Part shown: piece by piece, positions 1-6,719 of the stretch
Layout: the number at the start of each line of letters is the position of its first letter
How positions within the stretch are numbered: the first letter of the stretch is position 1
Source: TWA4 sp045121095
GTDB taxonomy: Bacteria; Bacillota; Clostridia; Lachnospirales; Lachnospiraceae
Assembly (NCBI GenBank): GCA_045121095.1
Contig: JBGVFN010000025.1
Coordinates: forward strand, 1-13,825
Length of the DNA stretch: 13,825 nt
Direction of reading: 5' to 3'
The notes under the pieces: model-generated
The model's database searches: none
What the model was told of the DNA's origin: nothing
Seen by the model: only the letters and a program-made list of their open reading frames with translations
Position numbers and translations under genes: made by a program

Positions 1-128
1 ATCCGGAATGTGATTTAAATTATGCAGTAGGCGCACCGGTGGAAAAGGAACTTCATTATGTGATGTCCAACTCCCTTGGTTTTGGCGGTCATAATGCTAC
101 TTTACTGGTGAAAAAATACGAAGAATAA
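1..128 (+). CDS. fabF: 3-oxoacyl-ACP synthase II (FabF), C-terminal fragment
   Basis: Only the last 41 codons are present; the reading frame enters at base 3 and the gene starts upstream of the window. FabF is the cytosolic condensing enzyme that extends acyl-ACP with malonyl-ACP in type II fatty acid synthesis. The fragment contains SNSLGFGGHNATL, the conserved C-terminal motif of KAS I/II enzymes, whose GFGG stretch carries the gating phenylalanine next to the active-site cysteine. It ends LVKKYEE followed by TAA at 126-128, and accB begins 16 bases later, so it belongs to the same operon. Since the catalytic Cys-His-His residues lie outside the window, intactness cannot be judged. FabB is an alternative, but the following accB-fabZ-accC order favours FabF. 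Confidence 0.9.
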   Translation, partial: PECDLNYAVGAPVEKELHYVMSNSLGFGGHNATLLVKKYEE

Positions 129-143
129 AAGGGAGAAAATGGT

Positions 144-710
144 ATGAATGCAGAACAGATTTTAAAACTGGTGGATGCCGTTTCCAACTCTTCCCTGACA
201 GAACTGAATTATGAAGGGGACGGCATGAAAATTTCCATGAAAAAGGCAAAACATGCCCTTCCTCAGTCTGCTCGTCCGCTTACAGAAAATTCAGGAAAAG
301 TGGATGCGGTATATGGAAATGAATCCATGGAAAATGGAAATCAGGCAGCTGTATCAGAGTCCAAAATGGCAGAAGTAAATGTTGTTTCTTCTGCAGCCAC
401 AGCAGCTGTTTCAGCCACCGCGCAGGCAGCAGCGGTTCAGGCCGATGTAATTTCTCAGAAAAATACAGCCATAACTGGAAATACCGTAAAATCCCCTCTG
501 GTGGGAACCTTTTATGCCGCTCCCGCAGAAGATGCGGAACCTTTCGTAAAAGTGGGAGATAAAGTAGAAAAAGGTCAGGTTCTGGCCATTGTGGAAGCTA
601 TGAAACTGATGAACGAGATTGAAAGTGATTTCAGCGGTACTGTAACAGAAGTTCTGGTGGTAAACGGAGAATCCGTAGAGTATGGACAGCCTTTATTTAT
701 AATTGGTTAA
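144..710 (+). CDS. accB: Biotin carboxyl carrier protein of acetyl-CoA carboxylase (AccB/BCCP)
   Basis: Carries the biotin that shuttles carboxyl groups between AccC and the carboxyltransferase during malonyl-CoA synthesis. The 188-residue product has an N-terminal helix region (1-35), a low-complexity Ala/Val/Gln-rich linker (about 75-110), and a C-terminal biotinyl domain (about 113-188). The biotinylation motif EAMKLMNE is intact, with acceptor lysine K154 (codon 603-605). The PAEDAEPFVKVG stretch before it corresponds to the BCCP 'thumb', which separates AccB from lipoyl domains and other biotin carriers. The start is ATG 144 with the purine-rich site AAAGGGAG at 128-135. A nearby ATG at 139 is in another frame. 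Length is slightly above the E. coli protein (156 aa), owing to the linker. It needs BirA-type biotin ligase, not seen here. Confidence 0.96.
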   Translation: MNAEQILKLVDAVSNSSLTELNYEGDGMKISMKKAKHALPQSARPLTENSGKVDAVYGNESMENGNQAAVSESKMAEVNVVSSAATAAVSATAQAAAVQADVISQKNTAITGNTVKSPLVGTFYAAPAEDAEPFVKVGDKVEKGQVLAIVEAMKLMNEIESDFSGTVTEVLVVNGESVEYGQPLFIIG

Positions 711-723
711 GGAAAGAATAGAT

Positions 724-1155
724 ATGAACAGTTTAAATATTGAACAGATTCAGGAAATCATTCCCCACAGACATCCCTTCCTTTTAGTGGATCGAATTGA
801 AGATTATGAACCTGGAGAATTTGCAGTAGGTTATAAATGTGTCACTTATCGGGAAGACTTTTTTGCAGGACATTTTCCTCAGAAACCCGTTATGCCCGGC
901 GTTTTGATTCTGGAAGCACTGGCGCAGGCAGGTGCCGTTGCTATTTTAAGTGTACCGGAAAATAAAGGAAAAATCGCATTTTTCGGCGGTGTTAATAAAT
1001 GTCGTTTTAAAGGCATGGTATTTCCTGGAGATGTACTGCGTCTGGAAACCAGAATCATTAAACGAAAAGGTCCTGTTGGTGTAGGTGAAGCCGTTGCTTC
1101 TGTCAATGGAAAAACCGTAGCCAGTGCAGAACTGACTTTTATGGTAGGGGAATAA
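724..1155 (+). CDS. fabZ: 3-hydroxyacyl-ACP dehydratase FabZ
   Basis: Hot-dog-fold dehydratase that converts 3-hydroxyacyl-ACP to trans-2-enoyl-ACP in each elongation round. The 143-residue product has the family signatures IPHRHPFLLVDR (about 13-24) and AGHFPQKPVMPGVLILEALAQ, with catalytic His50 and Glu64 both present. Length matches FabZ (about 140-150 aa) rather than FabA (about 170). The start is ATG 724 because AAGGAAAG at 709-716 is well spaced. An in-frame TTG at 703 would overlap the accB stop and add seven residues with no proper ribosome binding site. The Shine-Dalgarno sequence overlaps the accB stop codon, which suggests translational coupling. Whether this FabZ also isomerises to cis-3 products for unsaturated fatty acids cannot be read from sequence. 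Confidence 0.96.
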   Translation: MNSLNIEQIQEIIPHRHPFLLVDRIEDYEPGEFAVGYKCVTYREDFFAGHFPQKPVMPGVLILEALAQAGAVAILSVPENKGKIAFFGGVNKCRFKGMVFPGDVLRLETRIIKRKGPVGVGEAVASVNGKTVASAELTFMVGE

Positions 1156-1165
1156 CAGAAACGTT

Positions 1166-2512
1166 ATGATAGAAAAAGTATTAATTGCCAACCGGGGCGA
1201 AATTGCTGTGCGTATCATCCGTGCCTGTCGTGAAATGGGTATTGAAACGGTGGCTGTTTATTCGGAAGCGGATAAAGATGCCCTTCATACCCAGCTGGCG
1301 GATGAGGCTATTTGTATTGGTCCGGCAGCTTCCTCCGAGAGCTATCTGAATATGGAACGCATCATCAGCGCCACTGTAATTTCCGGTGCAGATGCCATCC
1401 ATCCGGGATTTGGCTTTTTATCAGAAAACAGCAAGTTTGTGGAACTTTGTGAACAGTGCCATATTACATTTATCGGTCCCAATTCCGAAGTTATCCGCAA
1501 AATGGGCAATAAATCCGAAGCGCGAAATACCATGATCGCTGCCGGTGTACCGGTCACTCCAGGAAGCACCGAACCGATTTACGATGTAGCTGCGGGAGCT
1601 GAGATTGCTGCGCAGATTGGTTATCCGGTCATTATTAAAGCAGCTCTTGGGGGCGGCGGAAAAGGCATGCGCGTGGCAGAAACGCCTGAAGAATTTGAAA
1701 ACAGCTTTAAAACTGCCCAGAAAGAAGCGCAGATGGCATTTGGGGATCAGACCATGTATATTGAACACTATGTGCAGAATCCCCGCCACATTGAATTCCA
1801 GATTCTGGCAGACCAGTATGGAAATGTGATCCATCTGGGAGAACGCGATTGTTCCATCCAGCGAAATCATCAGAAAATGATTGAAGAATCTCCTTCCATT
1901 GCGCTGTCAGAAGAACTTCGTCAGAAAATGGGAGAGGCAGCGGTAAAAGCAGCCAAAGCCGCCAACTATACCAATGCGGGAACCATTGAATTTCTTCTGG
2001 AAAATCAGAATACCTTCTATTTTATGGAAATGAATACAAGAATCCAGGTGGAACATCCGGTAACCGAATGGGTAACGGGCATTGATCTGGTCAAAGAACA
2101 GATTCGTATTGCAGCTGGTGAGCCCCTTAGCTGGACGCAGGATCAGGTATCCATCAATGGTCATGCCATTGAATGTCGAATCAACGCAGAAAACCCTTCC
2201 AAAAACTTCCGCCCTTCACCGGGAACGATTACAGACATGTATCTGCCGGGTGGAAAAGGCGTTCGTATTGATTCTGCCATTTACAGCGGCTATACCGTAA
2301 CACCTTATTACGATTCCATGCTGGCAAAAATCATTGTTTATGCAGGAAATCGGGAGGAAGCCATCCGCAAGATGCGAAGCGTTCTGGGAGAGGTAATCAT
2401 TGAAGGCATTGATACCAATGTGGATTATCAGTATGAAATCCTCAGTCATCCGGACTTTATTTCCGGAAATATTGATGTAGGTTTTATTGAAAAGCTGACA
2501 GCTGCTGACTGA
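1166..2512 (+). CDS. accC: Acetyl-CoA carboxylase biotin carboxylase subunit (AccC)
   Basis: ATP-grasp enzyme that carboxylates AccB-bound biotin with bicarbonate and ATP. The 448-residue length is typical. The N-terminal pre-ATP-grasp domain starts IEKVLIANRGEIAVRI. The ATP-binding lysine K158 and the glycine-rich loop GGGGKGMR (162-169) are intact. The metal and catalytic region includes EMNTRIQVEHPVTE (288-301), with R292 and E296 at the same numbers as in E. coli AccC. The C-terminal biotin-carboxylase domain (about 330-445) includes ECRINAENP and TPYYDSMLAKII. There is no biotinyl or carboxyltransferase domain, so this is a stand-alone AccC rather than pyruvate or urea carboxylase. The ATG at 1166 lies 10 bases after fabZ; the nearest purine-rich site (AGGGGAA, about 1146-1152) is inside fabZ and a little far away. 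Confidence 0.97.
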   Translation: MIEKVLIANRGEIAVRIIRACREMGIETVAVYSEADKDALHTQLADEAICIGPAASSESYLNMERIISATVISGADAIHPGFGFLSENSKFVELCEQCHITFIGPNSEVIRKMGNKSEARNTMIAAGVPVTPGSTEPIYDVAAGAEIAAQIGYPVIIKAALGGGGKGMRVAETPEEFENSFKTAQKEAQMAFGDQTMYIEHYVQNPRHIEFQILADQYGNVIHLGERDCSIQRNHQKMIEESPSIALSEELRQKMGEAAVKAAKAANYTNAGTIEFLLENQNTFYFMEMNTRIQVEHPVTEWVTGIDLVKEQIRIAAGEPLSWTQDQVSINGHAIECRINAENPSKNFRPSPGTITDMYLPGGKGVRIDSAIYSGYTVTPYYDSMLAKIIVYAGNREEAIRKMRSVLGEVIIEGIDTNVDYQYEILSHPDFISGNIDVGFIEKLTAAD

Positions 2513-2545
2513 AAAGCATAACCATTTCCAGAAGGAGAAATGCAT

Positions 2546-4333
2546 ATGATACTGAAAGATATGTTTAAAAAGACCAGTCGGGACGGAGTTGCCGGCATGT
2601 CACCAAAAAAGACCCGCCGTCCGGAGGTTCCCGAGGGTCTTCTTCGTAAATGCAATAAATGCGGCGGAATTATTATTGCGGATGATGTAAAACGCGGTTA
2701 TTATATTTGCCCCAAATGTCACGGCTATTTTCGTATTCCCGCTTATCGCCGGATTGAAATGATCGCTGATGAAGGTTCTTTTGAAGAATGGGACCGGGAG
2801 ATGGCATTTGAAAATCCTCTTTCCTTCCGTGGATATGAGGAGAAGGTGAAAAAACTGAAAGAAAATACCGATTTAAATGAAGCGGTGGTAACTGGAAAAG
2901 TGAAGATCGATGGGCAGGAAGCGGTGATCGGCGTGATGGACGGCCGTTTTCTTATGGCCAGCATGGGCCAGATTGTGGGAGAAAAAATCACAAGAGCTGT
3001 AGAGCGTGCCACAGAAGAAAAGCTTCCAGTGATTCTCTTTGCCTGTTCCGGCGGAGCCAGAATGCAGGAGGGAATTGTTTCCCTGATGCAGATGGCAAAA
3101 ACATCTTCTGCGCTGAAACGCCACAGCGATGCGGGGCTTTTATATATTTCTGTATTAACCGACCCCACCACCGGCGGAGTGACCGCCAGCTTTGCCATGC
3201 TGGGTGATATTATCCTTGCAGAACCGAAGGCACTCATTGGATTTGCCGGTCCCAGAGTAATCGAGCAGACTATTGGTGAAAAACTGCCCAAAGGATTTCA
3301 GCGGGCTGAATTTCTTCTGGAACATGGTTTCGTAGATCAGATCGTGGAAAGAGAAGAACTGAAAACTGTGCTTGCCCGGATTCTTGCCATGCATCCGGCT
3401 GCAAAAGAAGATGGAAGTCATGAGCATTTTTCTGATCTTTCACAGGAAACCGGGGAGGGTATTTTACAAAGTGGAGAACAGATTGCTTCTCAGACAGAAA
3501 ATGGGGAAATTTCCCAAAAATCTTCTCCGGATCAGCAGATCGTCCATACCTTCAAAAAAGCCTGGGATCGTGTCCAGATTTCAAGAAAAAAAGATCGTCC
3601 TGTGGGCGAAGATTATATTCAGGCCATGTTCACCGATTTTATGGAATTTCATGGAGATCGTTACTATGGCGATGATGCGGCCATTATTGGCGGAATCGCT
3701 TATTTCCATGGAAAACCCGTAACAGTCATTGCACAGGCAAAGGGGAAAAATACCAAAGACAACATTGCCCGTCATTTTGGTATGCCTTCTCCCGATGGAT
3801 ACCGCAAAGCGTTAAGATTAATGAAACAGGCGGAAAAATTTGGACGTCCGGTGATCTGTTTTGTGGATACTCCCGGTGCATTTTGCGGACTGGAAGCAGA
3901 GGAACGGGGACAGGGAGAGGCTATTGCCCGGAATCTTTATGAAATGTCTTCTTTAAAAGTGCCGGTTCTTTCTATTGTAATAGGAGAAGGCGGCAGCGGC
4001 GGTGCGCTGGCCATGGCAGTGGCTGATGAAGTCTGGATGCTGGAAAATTCCATTTACTCTATTTTGTCACCGGAAGGATTTGCAAGCATTTTATGGAAAG
4101 ACAGCAAACGGGCCAGTGAGGCAGCGGAAGTGATGAAGCTGACCGCGGAAGATTTGAAAAAGCTGGATATCATTGAACAGATTATTGAAGAACCAGAAAC
4201 GTACACCTGTGAAACGATGGAATTCGTTTGCAGCAGTCTGGAACAGAAAATCGAAGATTTTATAACGGTTTATGGAAACATGGATGTCGCTAAACGGTGC
4301 AGCCGCAGATATGAACGTTTCCGCAGAATGTAG
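2546..4333 (+). CDS. accDA: Fused acetyl-CoA carboxylase carboxyltransferase, beta (AccD) plus alpha (AccA)
   Basis: Transfers the carboxyl group from biotin to acetyl-CoA, giving malonyl-CoA. The 595-residue product joins both subunits. In this numbering the AccD half (about 1-283) has a four-cysteine zinc ribbon (C36, C39, C55, C58) and the crotonase-fold motifs SGGARMQEG (about 168-176) and DPTTGGVTASFAM. A polar Gln/Glu/Ser-rich linker (about 285-330) follows. The AccA half (about 335-595) has GDRYYGDD, CFVDTPGAFCGLEAEERGQG and GEGGSGGALA, which form the carboxylate/oxyanion site. The start is ATG 2546 because AAGGAG (2532-2537) is 8 bases upstream; the in-frame ATG at 2540 is only 2 bases from it. 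Such fusions are known in some Clostridia and fix a 1:1 subunit ratio. No frameshift or missing key residue was seen. Confidence 0.95.
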   Translation: MILKDMFKKTSRDGVAGMSPKKTRRPEVPEGLLRKCNKCGGIIIADDVKRGYYICPKCHGYFRIPAYRRIEMIADEGSFEEWDREMAFENPLSFRGYEEKVKKLKENTDLNEAVVTGKVKIDGQEAVIGVMDGRFLMASMGQIVGEKITRAVERATEEKLPVILFACSGGARMQEGIVSLMQMAKTSSALKRHSDAGLLYISVLTDPTTGGVTASFAMLGDIILAEPKALIGFAGPRVIEQTIGEKLPKGFQRAEFLLEHGFVDQIVEREELKTVLARILAMHPAAKEDGSHEHFSDLSQETGEGILQSGEQIASQTENGEISQKSSPDQQIVHTFKKAWDRVQISRKKDRPVGEDYIQAMFTDFMEFHGDRYYGDDAAIIGGIAYFHGKPVTVIAQAKGKNTKDNIARHFGMPSPDGYRKALRLMKQAEKFGRPVICFVDTPGAFCGLEAEERGQGEAIARNLYEMSSLKVPVLSIVIGEGGSGGALAMAVADEVWMLENSIYSILSPEGFASILWKDSKRASEAAEVMKLTAEDLKKLDIIEQIIEEPETYTCETMEFVCSSLEQKIEDFITVYGNMDVAKRCSRRYERFRRM

Positions 4334-4441
4334 ATGCTGTATCCATTCAGCAGGCATATGTGCAGGATTTTTTGAAAAAATCTTTGAAAGAATATCCGTG
4401 CCCATGTTTGCGGGAGAGGATAGAGCAGGAGGAAATAAAGT
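4334..4441 (+). other. Intergenic gap between accDA and the flavin oxidoreductase
   Basis: This is the longest gap between the enzyme genes of the operon. It holds ATTCAGCAG at 4345-4353, a motif that recurs in other intergenic regions of this window, and an A/T inverted repeat, GATTTTTT-G-AAAAAATC, at 4366-4382. The repeat lacks a GC stem and is not a convincing terminator. No good -35/-10 pair was found, so read-through from accDA is expected. The strong AGGAGG at 4427-4432 belongs to the next gene. Confidence 0.5.
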
Positions 4442-5503
4442 ATGAATCCTTTAAAAATAGGAACACTTACAGCACCGATTCCCATTATTCAGGGTGGAAT
4501 GGGCGTTGGTATCAGCCTTGGAAATCTGGCTGGAAATGTGGCAAAAGAAGGTGCTGTAGGAATTATTTCCAGTGCACAGATTGGATTTCGGGAACCGGAT
4601 TTTGATAAAAATCCGGAGGAAGCCAATCTTCGGGCCATTCAAAAAGAAATGCAGAAAGCACGGGAAATTGCACCTCATGGTATCATCGGATTTAATATTA
4701 TGACTGCTGTGCGGGAATACCAGGCACATGTAAAAGCAGCTGTAGAAGCAGGTGCAGACCTGATTATTTCCGGAGCAGGACTTCCTGTAGATCTGCCGGC
4801 TTACGTTCAGGGAAGCAGCGTTTGCATTGCTCCCATTGTATCAACCAATAAATCTGCTGGTGTGATTTTAAAATACTGGGACCGCAAATATCACAGAATT
4901 CCGGATCTGGTAGTGATTGAAGGACCAAAAGCCGGAGGACATCTGGGATTTAAACGGGAAGAACTGGAATATTATACCAGAGAGCGGTATGAGGAAGAAA
5001 TTCAGAAAATCATGCATACGGTGCAGCAGTATGCGGAAAAATATGATTGTAAAATTCCTGTGGTGGTGGCAGGAGGAATCTGGGATCACGAAGATATGAT
5101 GCGTGCTATTTCTCTGGGCGCAGATGGCGTTCAGGTAGGAACACGGTTTGTCACCTCAGAAGAATGTGATGCCCATATGAACTATAAAAAAACGTACCTG
5201 CAGGCTGCAAAAGAAGATATTGCCATTGTAAAAAGTCCTGTGGGAATGCCGGGAAGAAGTATCTTGAATCCATTTATGAAACGTGTTATGCTAGGAGAGA
5301 AAATTCCGCATACTACGTGTCATAGATGTCTTGCCCACTGTAAACCAGCAGAAATCCCTTACTGTATCACCGATGGACTTGTGAATGCAGCCAACGGAAA
5401 AGTAGAGGAAGCATTGCTGTTTTGTGGCGCAAATGCTTACCGGGCCGAGAAAATCGAAACGGTAAAAGAAGTTCTTGGTTCATTAATGGGGGAGAAAAAC
5501 TGA
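4442..5503 (+). CDS. Nitronate monooxygenase/FabK-family FMN oxidoreductase (UfaA-like candidate)
   Basis: A TIM-barrel FMN enzyme of the 2-nitropropane dioxygenase superfamily, 353 residues. Family marks visible: N-terminal IPIIQGGMGVGIS (13-25), GFNIM (83-87), the catalytic-histidine motif AGGHLGF (164-170, His167), the flavin-phosphate region VVVAGGI (207-213), and GADGVQVGTRFV (226-237). The family includes FabK (NADH enoyl-ACP reductase), true nitronate monooxygenases, and UfaA of Neisseria, which is needed for anaerobic unsaturated fatty acid synthesis. Location after accDA and before a FabT-like gene argues for a fatty-acid role. It is longer than pneumococcal FabK (324 aa) and has a C-terminal cysteine cluster, CHRCLAHC plus C308, that classical FabK lacks. 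The start is ATG 4442 with AGGAGG at 4427-4432. Family assignment is firm; the reaction is not. Confidence 0.88.
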   Translation: MNPLKIGTLTAPIPIIQGGMGVGISLGNLAGNVAKEGAVGIISSAQIGFREPDFDKNPEEANLRAIQKEMQKAREIAPHGIIGFNIMTAVREYQAHVKAAVEAGADLIISGAGLPVDLPAYVQGSSVCIAPIVSTNKSAGVILKYWDRKYHRIPDLVVIEGPKAGGHLGFKREELEYYTRERYEEEIQKIMHTVQQYAEKYDCKIPVVVAGGIWDHEDMMRAISLGADGVQVGTRFVTSEECDAHMNYKKTYLQAAKEDIAIVKSPVGMPGRSILNPFMKRVMLGEKIPHTTCHRCLAHCKPAEIPYCITDGLVNAANGKVEEALLFCGANAYRAEKIETVKEVLGSLMGEKN

Positions 5504-5596
5504 ATTTTGACTGTTGCATCACAAATATATGAACTCGGAAAGAGTCACGGAAAGGGCGGAACACAAAAGGATAAGGGAGATAAGGAGTGTAAGCCT

Positions 5597-6061
5597 GTGG
5601 ATAAACATGTAATATATAGGAAGATTAATGATGCGTTGGTCGATCTGGTCAATGAGATATGGCAGCTGGAAGAAGAAGCGATCATTACGGAAGAATTTAA
5701 AGATATTACAAGTAATGATATGCATATTATAGAAAAGATTGGTCTGGGTGAAGGAAAGCCCATGTCCAAAGTGGCAAAAAGGATGCGTATCACTGCAGGA
5801 TCGCTGACAACTTCCGTTAACAATCTTGTGAAAAAAGGATACGTTGTGCGCAGTCGAAGTGAGAAAGACCGCCGGGTTGTATATATTACATTGACTGAAA
5901 AGGGGCGGAAAGCTTATGATCATCATAAACAGTATCATGAAGAGATGACCATTTCCGCTGCAGCTCAGTTAAATGAGGAAGAACTGGATGTTCTTATGGA
6001 GGCTCTGGATAAGCTGAATATATTTTTCAGAGGATGCCATCAGGAAGAACGCCAGGGGTAA
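5597..6061 (+). CDS. MarR-family transcriptional regulator, FabT-like
   Basis: A 154-residue winged-helix protein that probably controls the fatty-acid operon it ends. The wHTH region spans about 56-105: helix-turn-helix MSKVAKRMRITAGSLTTSVNNLVKKGYV, then the wing with the MarR signature EKDRRVVYITLTEKG (DRR at 91-93). Flanking helices (5-45 and 115-147) would form the dimer interface. FabT, the MarR regulator of streptococcal and lactococcal fatty acid genes, has similar size and setting and uses long-chain acyl-ACP as corepressor; applying this here is inference. The start is GTG 5597, since AAGGAG at 5582-5587 has 9-base spacing and gives a normal MarR length. A TTG at 5507 in the same frame would add a 30-residue, Lys/Gly-rich tail. 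No clear FabT operator was found inside the window; the operon promoter lies upstream. Confidence 0.9.
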   Translation: MDKHVIYRKINDALVDLVNEIWQLEEEAIITEEFKDITSNDMHIIEKIGLGEGKPMSKVAKRMRITAGSLTTSVNNLVKKGYVVRSRSEKDRRVVYITLTEKGRKAYDHHKQYHEEMTISAAAQLNEEELDVLMEALDKLNIFFRGCHQEERQG

Positions 6062-6066
6062 TTTCA

Positions 6067-6098
6067 GCAGATATGAGATAATGCAGATATGAGATAAT
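6067..6098. repeat. 16-bp perfect tandem duplication
   Basis: GCAGATATGAGATAAT occurs at 6067-6082 and again immediately at 6083-6098 with no mismatch. It begins six bases after the MarR stop codon. It may be a simple replication-slippage duplication, or paired sites for a DNA-binding protein. Confidence 0.85.
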
Positions 6099-6131
6099 TA
6101 AGAAAATAAACAGATTCGCAGGAATCTGCAG

Positions 6132-6177
6132 GAAAGCATATGGAAGCAGAAGATGTTTTCGTATGCTTTCTTTTGTT
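6132..6177 (+). terminator. Rho-independent terminator of the fatty-acid operon
   Basis: GAAAGCATA (6132-6140) pairs perfectly with TATGCTTTC (6162-6170). Pairing continues inward with a few G-U pairs to about 17 bp, closing on a five-base loop at 6149-6153. TTTTGTT (6171-6177) follows directly. The position, 70 bases after the MarR gene and before a new promoter, fits the end of the operon. Confidence 0.85.
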
Positions 6178-6236
6178 ATGAAAATCTGAAATCATGCAGG
6201 CAAAGCAGCGCGTGAAAGGTTCTTTCGGATTATTCA

Positions 6237-6265
6237 TTGACGTTACAGAAAGAAATGCATATAAT
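6237..6265 (+). promoter_or_regulatory. Predicted SigA promoter for clpS-clpA
   Basis: TTGACG at 6237-6242 and TATAAT at 6260-6265 are separated by 17 bases, one mismatch from the ideal vegetative promoter. Transcription would start near 6272, leaving a leader of about 120 nt before clpS. The leader can form a 7-bp hairpin, ACCGTTT (6288-6294) with AAACGGT (6305-6311). No T tract follows it, so it is not a terminator; its role is unknown. Confidence 0.75.
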
Positions 6266-6390
6266 GGAATTCATGACTCGGAAGGAAACCGTTTTGCAGG
6301 AATCAAACGGTCTTGAAAGGATTCAGAAGGCATTGATAGGTGTGCTCTGCTGAATAGTCGCATCGAAAGATAGGATGAAAAGAGGTATTT

Positions 6391-6702
6391 ATGGCTGGTC
6401 AGGTTAAATATGATGAAAGTACGCATACAAAATATAAAGTAAAGGAACCAAGGATGTATCATGTGGTCATGTATAATGACGATTTCACGCCCATGGATTT
6501 CGTGGTGGAAATTCTCATGTCTGTGTTTCAGAAATCAGAGACAGAAGCATTTCAGTTAATGTATGCCATCCATCGCGGGGTGAAAGCAATTGTGGGTACC
6601 TATGTATATGATATCGCCATAACAAAAGTAGAGGAATCGGTAAAAAGGGCCCGTGAAGCCGGCTATCCGTTTCGGGTAGAAGCGGAACCTGTTGGAAAAT
6701 AA
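6391..6702 (+). CDS. clpS: ATP-dependent Clp protease adaptor ClpS
   Basis: A 103-residue adaptor that binds the N-domain of ClpA and delivers substrates bearing N-degron residues. The core motif VVMYNDDFTPMDFVVEIL (25-42) is intact. N29, D30 and D31 correspond to the N34/D35/D36 group of E. coli ClpS, which binds the substrate alpha-amino group. His61 in MYAIHRG corresponds to H66. The later GTYVYDIAITKVEE segment also matches the family. The first 20 residues are a flexible extension, as in other ClpS proteins. The start is ATG 6391 with AGAGG five bases upstream. clpA follows 17 bases later, and its Shine-Dalgarno sequence sits directly after the clpS stop, so the two are co-transcribed and probably made in step. 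Confidence 0.95.
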   Translation: MAGQVKYDESTHTKYKVKEPRMYHVVMYNDDFTPMDFVVEILMSVFQKSETEAFQLMYAIHRGVKAIVGTYVYDIAITKVEESVKRAREAGYPFRVEAEPVGK

Positions 6703-6719
6703 GGAGGGAAGTCCGACGG

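Larger units (their letters stand above)
6062..6390 (+). other. Intergenic region between the fatty-acid operon and clpS
   Basis: A 329-base stretch without a gene. In order it holds TTCAGCAG (6063-6070), an exact 16-bp tandem duplication (6067-6098), a small hairpin CAGATTC-GCAG-GAATCTG (6111-6128), the operon terminator (6132-6177), a SigA promoter (6237-6265), a leader hairpin (6288-6311), CTGCTGAAT (6347-6355) and the clpS ribosome binding site AGAGG (6381-6385). No CtsR operator or HrcA/CIRCE inverted repeat was recognised. Confidence 0.6.

Noticed and set aside
703..723. TTG start for fabZ at 703
   Set aside because: It overlaps the accB stop, lacks a spaced ribosome binding site and adds residues not expected in FabZ; ATG 724 fits both spacing and family length.
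1421..1870. 149-codon - strand frame inside accC
   Set aside because: It is antisense to a fully conserved enzyme, has no recognisable motif and no start signal; it is a codon-usage shadow.
2743..3291. 182-codon - strand frame inside accDA
   Set aside because: It mirrors the conserved AccD coding sequence and shows no domain or ribosome binding site.
4366..4382. GATTTTTT-G-AAAAAATC inverted repeat as a terminator inside the operon
   Set aside because: The stem is almost purely A/T with a minimal loop and no following T tract, and the genes on both sides fit one operon.
4360..4605. An 81-codon + strand frame beginning MQDFLKKSLKEYPC between accDA and the flavin oxidoreductase
   Set aside because: The first 28 or so codons look protein-like, but there is no ribosome binding site and most of the frame overlaps the well-supported flavin gene in another frame.
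5507..5596. N-terminal extension of the MarR protein from TTG 5507
   Set aside because: The added 30 residues are Lys/Gly-rich and unlike MarR proteins, while GTG 5597 has AAGGAG at proper spacing.
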